A DNA stretch of 64,000 nt, taken from the NCBI RefSeq assembly GCF_027484705.1, contig NZ_JAIXSL010000020.1:82172-146171 (forward strand), in the 5' to 3' direction. Source of the DNA: Flavobacterium sp. GTDB lineage: Bacteria > Bacteroidota > Bacteroidia > Flavobacteriales > Flavobacteriaceae. A program made the position numbers and the translations under genes. Below the pieces are notes generated by a model that saw only the letters and a program-made list of their open reading frames with translations, searched no databases and was not told the DNA's origin. Within the stretch, counting starts at the first letter, position 1, and each line of letters opens with the position of its first letter. Positions 31,769 through 41,207 of the stretch are shown piece after piece.

Positions 31769-33370
31769 ATGAAGCATTCTTCCGAATTTCGCTACACCAT
31801 TTTCAGGCATCTCGACGGATTGGCCACTGCTCCTGTAGCAGTCGCACTTCAGAAAAAAGGTGTTTTGCAATATTTACTCGATCATAAAGAAGCCACGCTT
31901 GACGCACTGACTTCTCAATTCAAAGCCAACAAAGGATATCTTCATGTGGGTTTGCGCGTTTTGTGTTCGCAAGGGTTTTTAGAATATCATTCGGATGCGG
32001 AAACCATAACATTCAAATTGTCTGCAAAAAGTGAAACCGCTTTTTCGCTGTTTTACCTCTATGAAGATGTTGTTGATTTACTGCATTTCTCCACACAATT
32101 TCATCCGAGGCTTTTTGAAGAAGCCCCTTTTCACAAACTCAACCTTATTTTTGAAAAGTATCAAAAGAATTACGGCATCACCTTTTCTGATGATGAACCC
32201 ACAGCTGAAATCCAACACCAGATTTTAAAGCATGTCGAAGGCTATCTCGTTGGTCCGACATTAGTTCGCTTGGGTATGAGCGGCATGTTCCACAAATACT
32301 TCATGGAGGTTTCCTTCCGTCCTGAAGAATTTCACAAATCGCCTGAATTGTTCGTCAAGATTCTAAATTTCCTCACCTTTTTAGGATGGTTCGATGAAAA
32401 TAACGGCAATTATCAATTTACAGAAACGGGTTTGTTTTTTGCCAAACGTGCTTCGGCTTATGGAGTCACGGTTTCTTATTCGCCGACTTTTGCGAGGATT
32501 GAAGAACTCATGTTTGGAAACCCATCGATCCTGAGAATGCAGCCTGATGGTAGTGACGAAATCCACGTGGATCGCGAAATGAACGTTTGGGGAAGCGGCG
32601 GCGCCCACGAAACCTACTTCAAAATCGTAGACGAAATTTTAATCGAACTGTTCAACAAGCCCATTGAAGAACAGCCCAAAGGAATCCTCGATATGGGTTG
32701 TGGCAATGGCGCGTTCCTCCAACATATTTTTGAAGTGATTGACCGGCAGACTTTGCGCGGCAAAATGCTCGACGAATATCCATTATTTTTAGTAGGCGTC
32801 GATTATAATCAGGCAGCCTTAAAGGTTTCGCGCGCCAACCTGATCAAAGCCGACATTTGGGCGAAAGTCATTTGGGGCGATATCGGACGTCCGGATATCC
32901 TAGCCAACGATCTTATGGAAAATTACAAAATCGACCTTAAAGATTTGCTTAATGTGCGCACTTTTCTGGATCACAACCGCATTTGGGAAATGCCAAGGCA
33001 TAATACACCGAATCGCCTGAGTCAATCCACTGGAGCTTTTGCGCATCGTGGTGAAATGATCAGCACCGAACTGGTTGAAGACAATTTGCTCGGACACCTG
33101 CAAAAATGGTCGCCTTATGTGAGCCGTTTTGGGTTGTTGCTAATTGAATTGCATACGATTCCACCGGAAGTGGCGGCCCGCAATATTGGTAAAACCGCCG
33201 CAACCGCTTATGACGCGACCCACGGTTTTTCAGATCAATATATCGTAGAAATCGACGTGTTCAACAAAGTCGCAGCAGAAGCCGGTTTGTTTCCCGATGC
33301 TTCAGTTTTCAGGAAATTCCCCGATTCGGAAATCGCCACGGTCAGCATCAATTTGTTGAAAGGGAAATAG
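31769..33370 (+). CDS. Class I SAM-dependent methyltransferase, resembling AprA-type polyketide methyltransferases
   Basis: From ATG 31769 it has 533 residues. The N-terminal 300 residues contain two winged-helix-like stretches (VLQYLLDHKEATLDALTSQF and VKILNFLTFLGWFDENNG). The catalytic domain has the SAM motif ILDMGCGNGAFLQH (about residue 310) and VGVDYNQAALKVSRANL, and a long C-terminus with VRTFLDHNRIWE and LIELHTIPPEVA. This layout recalls the metal-dependent methyltransferase domain of AprA (apratoxin polyketide synthase), but here it is a free-standing protein with no polyketide genes nearby. I started at 31769 because a promoter lies in the upstream extension. Confidence 0.68.
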   Translation: MKHSSEFRYTIFRHLDGLATAPVAVALQKKGVLQYLLDHKEATLDALTSQFKANKGYLHVGLRVLCSQGFLEYHSDAETITFKLSAKSETAFSLFYLYEDVVDLLHFSTQFHPRLFEEAPFHKLNLIFEKYQKNYGITFSDDEPTAEIQHQILKHVEGYLVGPTLVRLGMSGMFHKYFMEVSFRPEEFHKSPELFVKILNFLTFLGWFDENNGNYQFTETGLFFAKRASAYGVTVSYSPTFARIEELMFGNPSILRMQPDGSDEIHVDREMNVWGSGGAHETYFKIVDEILIELFNKPIEEQPKGILDMGCGNGAFLQHIFEVIDRQTLRGKMLDEYPLFLVGVDYNQAALKVSRANLIKADIWAKVIWGDIGRPDILANDLMENYKIDLKDLLNVRTFLDHNRIWEMPRHNTPNRLSQSTGAFAHRGEMISTELVEDNLLGHLQKWSPYVSRFGLLLIELHTIPPEVAARNIGKTAATAYDATHGFSDQYIVEIDVFNKVAAEAGLFPDASVFRKFPDSEIATVSINLLKGK

Positions 33371-33389
33371 GTTTGGTCTGAAAAGTCAA

Positions 33390-34178
33390 TTACAGGTTTC
33401 TGAAAATAAATTTGCCAGTCACGGCATCAAAGAAAAGATGTTCATCAGAAAACAAGGTGTTTAAAACGCCATTGGCAATCAATGCTGAAGGCTTGTCTTG
33501 TATGGTTTTCCGCTCATTCATCACAATTATTTCATCACTCAGTTGAATCGCCATGTCGATGTCATGCGTCGAAAATAAGATGCATTTCTGAGTTTCCTGA
33601 GTTAGTTTTTTAAGCAGCCTGAATAGTGAAACTTTATGCTTCAAATCGAGATGTGTTGTCGGTTCGTCAAGGATAATCAGATCCGTGTCCTGTGCCAACG
33701 CTCTTGCAATCAATACAATCTGGAGTTGTCCGTCGCTGATTTCGTAATGCTTTTTGGCAAGTAAAGCTTCGACTTGTGTTAAGGCTATTGCTTCATCTAT
33801 TTTATGGCGATCCAGTTCCGATAATTTTCCGATCCAGTTCGTGTAAGGTTGTCTGCCCAAAGCAATCAATTCGTAAACGGTCAAGTTGCTTGGTGGTAAT
33901 TTTTCTGTAAGCACTAAACTCATTTGTTGTGCGAGCTCAAGTGATTCAAATGAATGCAGCGGTTTTTCATTCAGATCGATCTCGCCTGAAAGTGGTTTTT
34001 GGATTCCCGTTAGCGTACGCAACAACGTAGATTTCCCGATACCGTTGGCGCCGATAAGTGCGATGAGTTTGCCTTTCTTCAATGTAATATTCACAGCCGA
34101 TGCAATGCAATTCACTTGCTTGGAATCCGCGTAGCCGATGCTTAAATTTGAGGTTTTTAATGTAGTTTTATGTTCCAT
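33390..34178 (-). CDS. btuD: ABC transporter ATP-binding protein of the B12/siderophore type
   Basis: From ATG 34178 the protein has 262 residues with Walker A IGANGIGKSTLL, a signature that reads YEISDGQLQIVLIARALAQ (SDGQ for the usual SGGQ), Walker B LIILDEPTTHLDL and the H-loop FSTHDID. This is the FecE/BtuD/FhuC class. The start forms TGATG with the permease stop. Position next to a riboswitch-controlled BtuB-like receptor supports cobalamin import; siderophore import is the alternative. Confidence 0.83.
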   Translation of the reverse strand: MEHKTTLKTSNLSIGYADSKQVNCIASAVNITLKKGKLIALIGANGIGKSTLLRTLTGIQKPLSGEIDLNEKPLHSFESLELAQQMSLVLTEKLPPSNLTVYELIALGRQPYTNWIGKLSELDRHKIDEAIALTQVEALLAKKHYEISDGQLQIVLIARALAQDTDLIILDEPTTHLDLKHKVSLFRLLKKLTQETQKCILFSTHDIDMAIQLSDEIIVMNERKTIQDKPSALIANGVLNTLFSDEHLFFDAVTGKFIFRNL

Positions 34179-35209
34179 CAGCCCATCATTTTTCTTTTGC
34201 GGACTAATAGCCAAACGACTACAGGCGCGCCAATTATTGATGTAATTGCGTTAATGGGCAACGTAAAATCACCACCCGGAACTTGTGAAATCATATCACA
34301 TAACAGCATAATGCTCATCCCAATCATGGAAGTGCTCCAGAATAAAACCGCATGATTGCTCGTTTTGAAAATCAGTTTGGCCATATGCGGAACGGCAAGT
34401 CCGACAAACGCAATCGGTCCGGCAAAAGCGGTGATGCTTCCTGCTAAAATACTCGTAGCCATAATGATGATGAATCTCGATTTTTTGAAATCCATGCCAA
34501 GGCTTTTCGCGTAGTTTTCACCAAGTAGTAAGGCATCAAGCGATTTGATACTGGCGAGGCTCAATACCATTCCAATCATCACCGTGATGGTCAAAACCAA
34601 AATGGAATTCCACGATAAATTGCCTAAATTTCCGAGCGACCAAAACGTGAATTTCTGCAATTGTGCCGCGGTGCTGAAATAGGAGAGGACGCCCACAAAC
34701 GCATTCGTGAAACTGCCGAACATCAATCCGACGATTAAGATTACAGTCGTATCGCGTAAGCGTTGTGAAATTACCAATATCGAAAGCAACACCAAAGAAC
34801 TTCCGATGCAGGAAGCGATGATGATTCCATAAGAAGATACTAAAAAACTACCCCAAACCGCAGGTAAAAATCCCGCACCTAAAATGACCAAAGCCACGCC
34901 CAAACTCGAACCCGAACTAAGTCCAAGAACATAAGGTCCGGCCAACGGATTCCGGAATAAAGTCTGCATCAGCAAACCGCTGACCGACAAACCGACGCCA
35001 ACCAAAACCGCAGTAATTGCTTTGGGCAAACGGTAATTTAAGATGATATATTCCCAGGTTTCTTTAGAAGCTTTTCCACCAGTTAATGTGGTCAGTACTT
35101 CTTTAAACGGAATGGTTACTGATCCTAAGCTGATATCCAAAATGAGTAGAAACACCGCGATGACCAGCAGTAAAAGATAAAGAAAAGTATGTTGTTGGCG
35201 TTGTATCAT
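34178..35209 (-). CDS. btuC: ABC transporter permease of the BtuC/FecCD family
   Basis: A 343-residue protein with about ten membrane helices and family motifs: PKAITAVLVGVGLSVSGLLMQTLFRNPLAGPYVLG (residues about 60-95), GLMFGSF, LLLGENYAKSLG and GPIAFVGLAVPH. It forms the inner-membrane channel with BtuD. Start overlaps the substrate-binding gene stop (ATGA) and its own stop overlaps the btuD start, so the three genes are tightly coupled. Confidence 0.85.
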   Translation of the reverse strand: MIQRQQHTFLYLLLLVIAVFLLILDISLGSVTIPFKEVLTTLTGGKASKETWEYIILNYRLPKAITAVLVGVGLSVSGLLMQTLFRNPLAGPYVLGLSSGSSLGVALVILGAGFLPAVWGSFLVSSYGIIIASCIGSSLVLLSILVISQRLRDTTVILIVGLMFGSFTNAFVGVLSYFSTAAQLQKFTFWSLGNLGNLSWNSILVLTITVMIGMVLSLASIKSLDALLLGENYAKSLGMDFKKSRFIIIMATSILAGSITAFAGPIAFVGLAVPHMAKLIFKTSNHAVLFWSTSMIGMSIMLLCDMISQVPGGDFTLPINAITSIIGAPVVVWLLVRKRKMMG

Positions 35210-36348
35210 TGTAACTGGTCAAAAAAATACAACTGATAATCCGGCAGCAATTCCGGATGCGTGATTTTTAAAATGTCCTTTAATACCAAATCTGGACGGT
35301 TGGGTGCTAGTTCATAAAAAATAAGCCCGCCTTTTTTGCCTTTGCGCGTGCTGTATGAATAGACCTTTTTATTCTGAAAAGCTTTGAATTGTCCGTAGTG
35401 TGGATTGGCATCAAGCATTTCCTTGAGCGACGTAAATTCGCCCGGACCAATCCAGATGTCGGCATTTTGCGCTTTTTCGAGAACGCTTTCAAACGACAAC
35501 GACAAACTTCCCGTGCCTTTGCTGTCGGCCCATAAATATTGGGCATGCGCTTCTTTGAGAAAATAACAACCCCAACTGTTTCCTTCGGGTAAATACCATT
35601 GGTTTTCATAAATCGCGCCGCCCATAACGGTTGGTTTTGTATTGGCTTTGGATGCGATAGCGGCAGTTTTTTTATAGTCCGAAACGATGTTGTCGAAAAT
35701 GGTATTCGCTTTCGATTCCATACCGTATAAGACGCCAAACAACTTGATCCATTCTGCTTTGCCGAGTGGTGTTTGTTCGTTCCAGTCGCCGTTGAGGATG
35801 ACTTTGAGCCCGCTTTTTTGAAGGTTGTCTAAAGTAGGATTGTTGTTGTCGATGCCAAAACCAACGATGACATCGGGCGCAATATCGATGAGTACTTCGG
35901 TATTGAGGTTCTGGTTGCTTCCGAGTTCTTTGATGTTTCCGGAATCAATGCGCTGGCGAACTTTTTCGGAAGAAATATAATCGAGATTCGGAAAACCGAT
36001 AAGTGTGTTTTCGACGCCAAGCATTTCCAGAGACGGAATATGCGTGGTTGAGGTCACGACAATCTTTTTAATCGGAATCTGAATGATCGTATTTTGTTTG
36101 AGGCTGTCCGGAATGCTGCCTTTTTTTTCCTGAAGAATGTAGGTGTAGACTTTTGCAGCATTGGGCCAAGGATCGGTGATTTTTACAATTGAAAATCCTT
36201 GATGCTTCACAATCGATATTCCTTTGGCGTACTGAATCTGGTTGGTTCCGTCAAGATGATCCGTGACCAGATTGCCTTTTTTTTGTTGGCATCCAGCGAG
36301 GAATAACAGTGAAAACAGCAATGGGATTTTGAGCAGAACAGATTTCAT
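35206..36348 (-). CDS. btuF: Periplasmic substrate-binding lipoprotein of a B12-type ABC transporter
   Basis: The 380-residue protein has a lipobox (LLFLAGCQQ). Type III binding-protein motifs follow: KIVVTSTTHIPSLEMLG, a middle LIDIAPDVIVGFG, then VLEKAQNADIWIGPGEF and YSYSTRKGKKGGLIFYE. It is longer than E. coli BtuF (about 266 residues) by an N-terminal extension of about 90 residues, usual in Bacteroidota. It is the first gene of btuF-btuC-btuD and is divergent from the B12 riboswitch. No second riboswitch is seen on the minus strand, so the ABC genes may be controlled separately. Confidence 0.83.
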   Translation of the reverse strand: MKSVLLKIPLLFSLLFLAGCQQKKGNLVTDHLDGTNQIQYAKGISIVKHQGFSIVKITDPWPNAAKVYTYILQEKKGSIPDSLKQNTIIQIPIKKIVVTSTTHIPSLEMLGVENTLIGFPNLDYISSEKVRQRIDSGNIKELGSNQNLNTEVLIDIAPDVIVGFGIDNNNPTLDNLQKSGLKVILNGDWNEQTPLGKAEWIKLFGVLYGMESKANTIFDNIVSDYKKTAAIASKANTKPTVMGGAIYENQWYLPEGNSWGCYFLKEAHAQYLWADSKGTGSLSLSFESVLEKAQNADIWIGPGEFTSLKEMLDANPHYGQFKAFQNKKVYSYSTRKGKKGGLIFYELAPNRPDLVLKDILKITHPELLPDYQLYFFDQLQ

Positions 36349-36408
36349 AGACTTTCATTCAAGCGTTGCAAAGGTATAGGTAAACCGTTTTAAAATTCAA
36401 ATTTTATT

Positions 36409-36437
36409 TTGAATTCCAAATCATAAGCCTATCTTTG
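36409..36437 (+). promoter_or_regulatory. Promoter of the riboswitch-controlled btuB-btuG transcript
   Basis: TTG 36409-36411 and TATCTTTG 36430-36437, 18 nt apart. The expected start site is about 36444, just before the riboswitch. Confidence 0.65.
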
Positions 36438-36447
36438 CGCTCGAATT

Positions 36448-36616
36448 AAGGTTGTGGTTTGACGATTTCAAACCCCATTAAAAGGGAATTAGGTTCAAAA
36501 CCTAAGCTGTTCCCGCAACTGTAAGCTATCAAGCTTGTTGTTAACTACAACACCACTGTCGCAATCATCGCGATGGGAAGGTAAACAACAAGACGCAAGC
36601 CAGGAGACCTGCCTTT
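36448..36616 (+). ncRNA. Cobalamin (AdoCbl) riboswitch
   Basis: The 170-nt leader has the order expected of the cobalamin class: a GGTT start (about 36450), AAAAGGGAA and CTGTTCCCGCAACTGTAAG in the core, CACCACTGTC, and the B12 box AAGCCAGGAGACCTGCC (36597-36613). It ends 44 nt before the receptor ATG, so pairing with the start region could block translation when B12 is bound. Confidence 0.92.
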
Positions 36617-36659
36617 TTCATAACAAATATCGAATCTTCGGGAAAAAGGTTCAGACATT

Positions 36660-38489
36660 ATGACTGCAAAAAAGCTGTTTCTATTCTGTATGTTGCTGCT
36701 GTGCCAAATCCTTTGTGCGCAACAGGATACGATTGTCAAACTCAAAGAGGTTGTCGTTTCGGATCCGTATCTCAAAAGTTTTTCCAAAACCCAGTCGGTT
36801 CAGGTGCTTAATGATTCCGTGATTAGAAAAAACGCGTCGTCGTTGACTTCCTTATTGAATTACAATTCGGTGGTTTATTTCAAGGAAAATGGTTTAGGGA
36901 TGGTTTCTTCACCTTCATTTAGAGGAACTACAGCGTCGCAAACTGCTGTGATTTGGAATGGCATCAACATCAATTCGCAACTCCATGGACAGACTGATTT
37001 CAATACCATTACCACCAGAGATTTTTCGAGTATTACGGTGCGTTCCGGCGGCGGAAGTGCCATCTACGGAAGTAGCGCGATTGGCGGCAGCATTCACCTG
37101 AATAACGAATTGACTTTCAAAAAGCAGTTCCGCAACGAATTGTTCCTTTCGTACGGCAGTTTTAACACGCTGGGCGCGAATTATAAAACCATCATATCAG
37201 GCGAAAAAGCCAGTGCGAACATCAGTCTTTCAAGAAACAGTTCGGACAACGATTATGAATATCCCGAGCAACACGGACGCAGAAATAATAACGGGCAATT
37301 TTATAATACGAGTATGAATGTGGCTTTTGGATATCAGCTTAATAAGTTTCAACTGCTTAAAATTTACAGCCAGTTTTTTGAAAGTGAAAGGCATTTTTCG
37401 GGTACAATAGCTTCAGATTCCAAGAATAAATACCGCGAATATAACACGCGCAACTTATTGGAATGGCTCGTACAATACGATAAAATCAAGTCATCGGCGA
37501 GAGTGGCTTTCCTTTCGGAACAATACCAATATTTCACGGATTACGACAAACCTGACTTCGAGACTTCGACTGCGGAGACTTTCATCGGCAAATATGATTT
37601 TGGCTATGCGATTACGAATCGTTGGGAAATCAACAGCAGTGTAGATTATACTCAAACTAAAGGCACGGGCGAAAGCATCAAAAATGCCACGCGTTATACC
37701 AGTTCCTTGGCATTGATGACCAAATACCGTTTTTTCAAAAACCTGCAAACGGAATGGTGTCTGCGCAAGGAAGAAAGTAACGCTTATAAAAGTCCGTGGT
37801 TGTTTTCGATAGGTGCCAATGCCGCAGTGACTTCGTTTTACAACATCAAAATCAATGTGTCACGGAATTTTAGAATGCCGACTTTCAATGATCTGTACTG
37901 GAAATTTGGCGGCAATCCGAATTTGGAACCCGAGCGATCGATACAGTACGAACTCGGTCACGAATTTCATGGCAAAGGATTTAGATTCTCAGCGACGGCT
38001 TATTACAATGATATTGATAACCTGTTGCGCTGGAAACCCACTAATGGTTTCTGGTCTCCCGAAAATGTGGGCAGTGTAGCCAGTTACGGCGCTGAATTTC
38101 TGTTAGATTGCGAGCGGAACATCGGTGCGCATACCTTCAAACTGACTTCAACGTATGCCTATACCATTTCAAAAGATAAGGAATCGAACCACCAGCTGAC
38201 TTATGTTCCGTATCATAAATTTACGGGCGGCCTAGGCTACAGTTATAAAAAATTAAGCATCGATTATCAATTTCTTTTTAATGGCGCCGTTTTTATTTTG
38301 GATGATGATCAGACCATTTTAAAAGAATATGCGGTTTCCAACATCAGCATCGATTACCATTTTGGCACAAAAAATACTTATTCCTTAGGATTCCGAATAT
38401 TGAATCTAGCGGACGAAAATTATCAGAATGTTCCCAGCCGGCCATTACCTGGAAGGAATTTCAATATCAACTTAACCATTAAAATTTAA
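36660..38489 (+). CDS. btuB: BtuB-like TonB-dependent cobalamin receptor
   Basis: A 609-residue outer-membrane receptor. Signal peptide to about residue 20 (LCQILCAQ), then a TonB-box-like KLKEVVVSDPYLK, a plug domain (SSLTSLLNYNSVVYFKENG, GMVSSPSFRGTTASQTAV, VRSGGGSAIYGSSAIGGSI) and a barrel ending GRNFNINLTIKI. The size fits BtuB (E. coli about 614) and it lacks the CarboxypepD_reg extension and SusD partner of glycan receptors. The cobalamin riboswitch upstream makes B12 the likely cargo. Confidence 0.9.
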   Translation: MTAKKLFLFCMLLLCQILCAQQDTIVKLKEVVVSDPYLKSFSKTQSVQVLNDSVIRKNASSLTSLLNYNSVVYFKENGLGMVSSPSFRGTTASQTAVIWNGININSQLHGQTDFNTITTRDFSSITVRSGGGSAIYGSSAIGGSIHLNNELTFKKQFRNELFLSYGSFNTLGANYKTIISGEKASANISLSRNSSDNDYEYPEQHGRRNNNGQFYNTSMNVAFGYQLNKFQLLKIYSQFFESERHFSGTIASDSKNKYREYNTRNLLEWLVQYDKIKSSARVAFLSEQYQYFTDYDKPDFETSTAETFIGKYDFGYAITNRWEINSSVDYTQTKGTGESIKNATRYTSSLALMTKYRFFKNLQTEWCLRKEESNAYKSPWLFSIGANAAVTSFYNIKINVSRNFRMPTFNDLYWKFGGNPNLEPERSIQYELGHEFHGKGFRFSATAYYNDIDNLLRWKPTNGFWSPENVGSVASYGAEFLLDCERNIGAHTFKLTSTYAYTISKDKESNHQLTYVPYHKFTGGLGYSYKKLSIDYQFLFNGAVFILDDDQTILKEYAVSNISIDYHFGTKNTYSLGFRILNLADENYQNVPSRPLPGRNFNINLTIKI

Positions 38490-38494
38490 AAACA

Positions 38495-39586
38495 ATGAGA
38501 CTAAACAAACTGATTGCATTCGCTTTGATAAGCGCTTTATTTTTGAACTCCTGTACCAGTGATGATGATACTGTCGCAAATTATATCCCTAAAGGAGATT
38601 ATGACAGTGGCGTTTTGGTTCTGAATGAAGGAAACTTCGGGCAGGATAATGCTTCCTTAACTTATATTTCGTTCGATTTAAGCCAATCTGAAAACATCGA
38701 TTACGGCGTACTAAATCCAGGCGCCATGATTGGCAATACCGGACAAAGCATCGGGTTTCATGACAATCTCGCTTATGTTGTAGTCAATGTAACCGGAAAA
38801 ATTGAAATCGTCAATCGTTATTCGCTCAAAAAAGTGGGTTCGATTACAGGTTTGAACCAACCAAGATACATAGCATTCGCCAACGGAAAAGGCTACCTGA
38901 CCAATTGGAATTCCGGCGTAGGAACCGGAACCGTATCAGTAATTAATTTGGCTACTAATACAGTAACAGCGACCATTCCGGTTAGCGATTTTCCAAATAA
39001 AATCATTGAAAACGCAGGGAAACTCTATGTAGCCCATAATGATTTAGGAACCAATGGCAACAAGATTACCGTGATTGATGCCGCTACAAATACGATCAGT
39101 ACGACGATTACCGTAAGCGATATGCCTGATACAATGGCAGTGGACGGCACGACGCTTTGGGTTTCGTGTAACGGGCATTCACAATATGCTGTAGCTCCTG
39201 ATGTGGAGACTGCAGGGAGTATCGTTAAAGTCAACCTGGCTTCAAATACCGTGACCAAAACGTTCACGATGCCTAATGCTACAGATCACGTAAATTATTT
39301 TTCTGTTTTCGGCAGTAATGCTTATTATGTCATGAATTCAAAAGTATATAAAATGGCATTGACCGCAACTGCTTTGTCTACTTCGGAAGCCTTTTCACCA
39401 ACCGCTCAATATATTTATGGATTCGCAGTAAAAAACGAAAGAATTTATGTTGCCGATGCTAAATCATTTACAACCAACGGTGAGGTTAAAGTTTACTCGA
39501 CTGGCATCTTTCCTAATACAATAGGAACCTTACTCGGAAGCTTTGAAACCCGAGTCGGTCCGAATGGGTTTTATTTTAACCAATAA
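38495..39586 (+). CDS. btuG: Surface beta-propeller lipoprotein, BtuG-like (YncE/DUF5074 type)
   Basis: A 363-residue lipoprotein (lipobox FLNSCTSD followed by acidic DDD, a surface-export signal in Bacteroidota). Propeller repeats follow: GVLVLNEGNFGQDNASLTYI, LAYVVVNVTGKIEIVNRYSL, GYLTNWNSG, KLYVAHND, TLWVSCNGHSQ and RIYVADAKS. It starts 5 nt after the btuB stop, so it is in the same riboswitch-controlled transcript. In gut Bacteroides, BtuG is a surface propeller lipoprotein that binds cobalamin very tightly and hands it to BtuB. Architecture and position match; the binding residues are not checked. Confidence 0.75.
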   Translation: MRLNKLIAFALISALFLNSCTSDDDTVANYIPKGDYDSGVLVLNEGNFGQDNASLTYISFDLSQSENIDYGVLNPGAMIGNTGQSIGFHDNLAYVVVNVTGKIEIVNRYSLKKVGSITGLNQPRYIAFANGKGYLTNWNSGVGTGTVSVINLATNTVTATIPVSDFPNKIIENAGKLYVAHNDLGTNGNKITVIDAATNTISTTITVSDMPDTMAVDGTTLWVSCNGHSQYAVAPDVETAGSIVKVNLASNTVTKTFTMPNATDHVNYFSVFGSNAYYVMNSKVYKMALTATALSTSEAFSPTAQYIYGFAVKNERIYVADAKSFTTNGEVKVYSTGIFPNTIGTLLGSFETRVGPNGFYFNQ

Positions 39587-39595
39587 AAATGAAAT

Positions 39596-39624
39596 GGCTT
39601 TCTGGAAACAGGAAGCTTTTTTAT
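39596..39624 (+). terminator. Terminator after the btuB-btuG transcript
   Basis: GGCTTTCTG and CAGGAAGC arms around GAAA, followed by T residues. It touches the stop of the convergent protease gene. Confidence 0.7.
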
Positions 39625-41090
39625 TTTGAGAGCACAGCGTTAGGAAATTGATCGAGATACATTTCGTTTTTCAGACGCGTAACATTTCTGGTATCCTGAA
39701 GCGCTTCAAAGTGGCGCACACGGTTTGACGGAATGCTTCTGCCGCTGCCGATAATCGCATTGATGGCTTGGTTCAGTAAAGGTTCATCAACATTTCCGAG
39801 TATGCCCATGTTTCCGAAATTTTCTTTTAGGGCGATGTTGGGTTCCAAGCCGTTCGTGTAATCGCCGAAGCCTAGTTTGTTGACAATCTTCAATACCAAA
39901 GGTTGCATGGCGTAGCGGTGTTTGGTGCTGGCGCCCTCTTTTGAGAATGAAGGGGAATCGTATAGTGTAATCGATCCCACGTTTTTCCCGACCGTAACAT
40001 CCCCGATCTGGATTACATTAATGTAAGGTTTCAATCCGTTGATCACGAGTTCGCTCGCAGAGGCGGTGCTTTTTGTAGTTAAAATATAAATTTTACTCAG
40101 TTTCAGACTTGAGATCATTTCGTTATTGCCCAATCTTGTCGGAAACAAATTCAAAAGTGTGTTTGGATTGTTCGACTGATAATAATCTTCGAGTTTCGCA
40201 TTCCATTGTTCTTTGGCGAAAACCTGATTCGTGAATTGTCCCGTGATCATACTGGCCAAACGTGTCGCCGTTGCAATCGAACCGCCGGAATTGTAACGTA
40301 AATCTAAAACAAGTTCGGTGATGTTTTGGGCTTTGAAGTTGGCAAACGCTGCATTGAGTTGTGATTCGTAATTTGGATAAAAACCATTGTACATCAGATA
40401 ACCGATGCGGTGCGTTCCTGAAGTAATGACATTCGAAATCAAAACAGGATTTTCAGAAAGAACCGTTTTGGTCAGGCTTATCGATTGCCCGTTGGGTGTG
40501 ATGTTGCCATTGTCATAAGCTGCAAAATTCAAAGTGTAAGTATCCGGACTTAACAAGTCGCTGTAATTGTTTTTGTTTAACGCCACGCCATTGATCGCAT
40601 AGAAAATAGTTCCGCGTTGTACGTTTTTTGAAGCCGCATCTGAATTCGGCAGAATATAACGTACGACACCAAATACATCAGTTTGAGAAGCATCTTTATA
40701 AAACAAAGCAAAATCGGCTCCGTTGTTTTTGGTCGTTCCGGCGAGTATGCCTTCGAGTTCGTAATAATCATCAGTAATCACACTGAAACGATCGATGGCT
40801 TCACCAGGATTCGGAAACAGGCTTCTGGGTTTGTTCAACAAATTTTGAAATAAACTTTTTGGGTCTGAATAGCCATAGAGAAACTGATTCAAATCAGATT
40901 GATTCGCAAATCGGGAATCAGCTAAATTCGGAACATCGGCCTGCCACAGATAATAAAGGTTCAATCCTTTCCAGACAAAATTTTGGATGGCAATATCTTC
41001 AGGAACTTTATTGTCGTCCTGCACGTCACAACTTTGAAAAAGCTGTCCGAAAACAAGCAGGAATAAAAGCAGGTAGCAATTTTTTTTCAT
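39621..41090 (-). CDS. S41 (C-terminal processing) family peptidase, lipoprotein
   Basis: A 489-residue protein with lipobox LFQSCDVQ. Order: N-terminal helical domain (FVWKGLNLYYLW), a PDZ-like domain (about residues 120-220, with GTIFYAINGVALNKNNY) and the S41 catalytic core: LVLDLRYNSGGS, then the nucleophile in TKSTASASELVINGL and the general-base Lys in VTVGKNVGS. The family cleaves protein C-termini in the periplasm or at the surface. Monocistronic. Confidence 0.88.
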   Translation of the reverse strand: MKKNCYLLLFLLVFGQLFQSCDVQDDNKVPEDIAIQNFVWKGLNLYYLWQADVPNLADSRFANQSDLNQFLYGYSDPKSLFQNLLNKPRSLFPNPGEAIDRFSVITDDYYELEGILAGTTKNNGADFALFYKDASQTDVFGVVRYILPNSDAASKNVQRGTIFYAINGVALNKNNYSDLLSPDTYTLNFAAYDNGNITPNGQSISLTKTVLSENPVLISNVITSGTHRIGYLMYNGFYPNYESQLNAAFANFKAQNITELVLDLRYNSGGSIATATRLASMITGQFTNQVFAKEQWNAKLEDYYQSNNPNTLLNLFPTRLGNNEMISSLKLSKIYILTTKSTASASELVINGLKPYINVIQIGDVTVGKNVGSITLYDSPSFSKEGASTKHRYAMQPLVLKIVNKLGFGDYTNGLEPNIALKENFGNMGILGNVDEPLLNQAINAIIGSGRSIPSNRVRHFEALQDTRNVTRLKNEMYLDQFPNAVLSK

Positions 41091-41207
41091 ATCAATTCGG
41101 ATTCAAACGATGGTAAATTTAAGTATTCCGAAATTATTTTCGCTTCTTTGTAACAAAAATATAGCGGCTTCGTCTTGCCTCTACATCGATTCAACAAAAC
41201 CGTCCGA

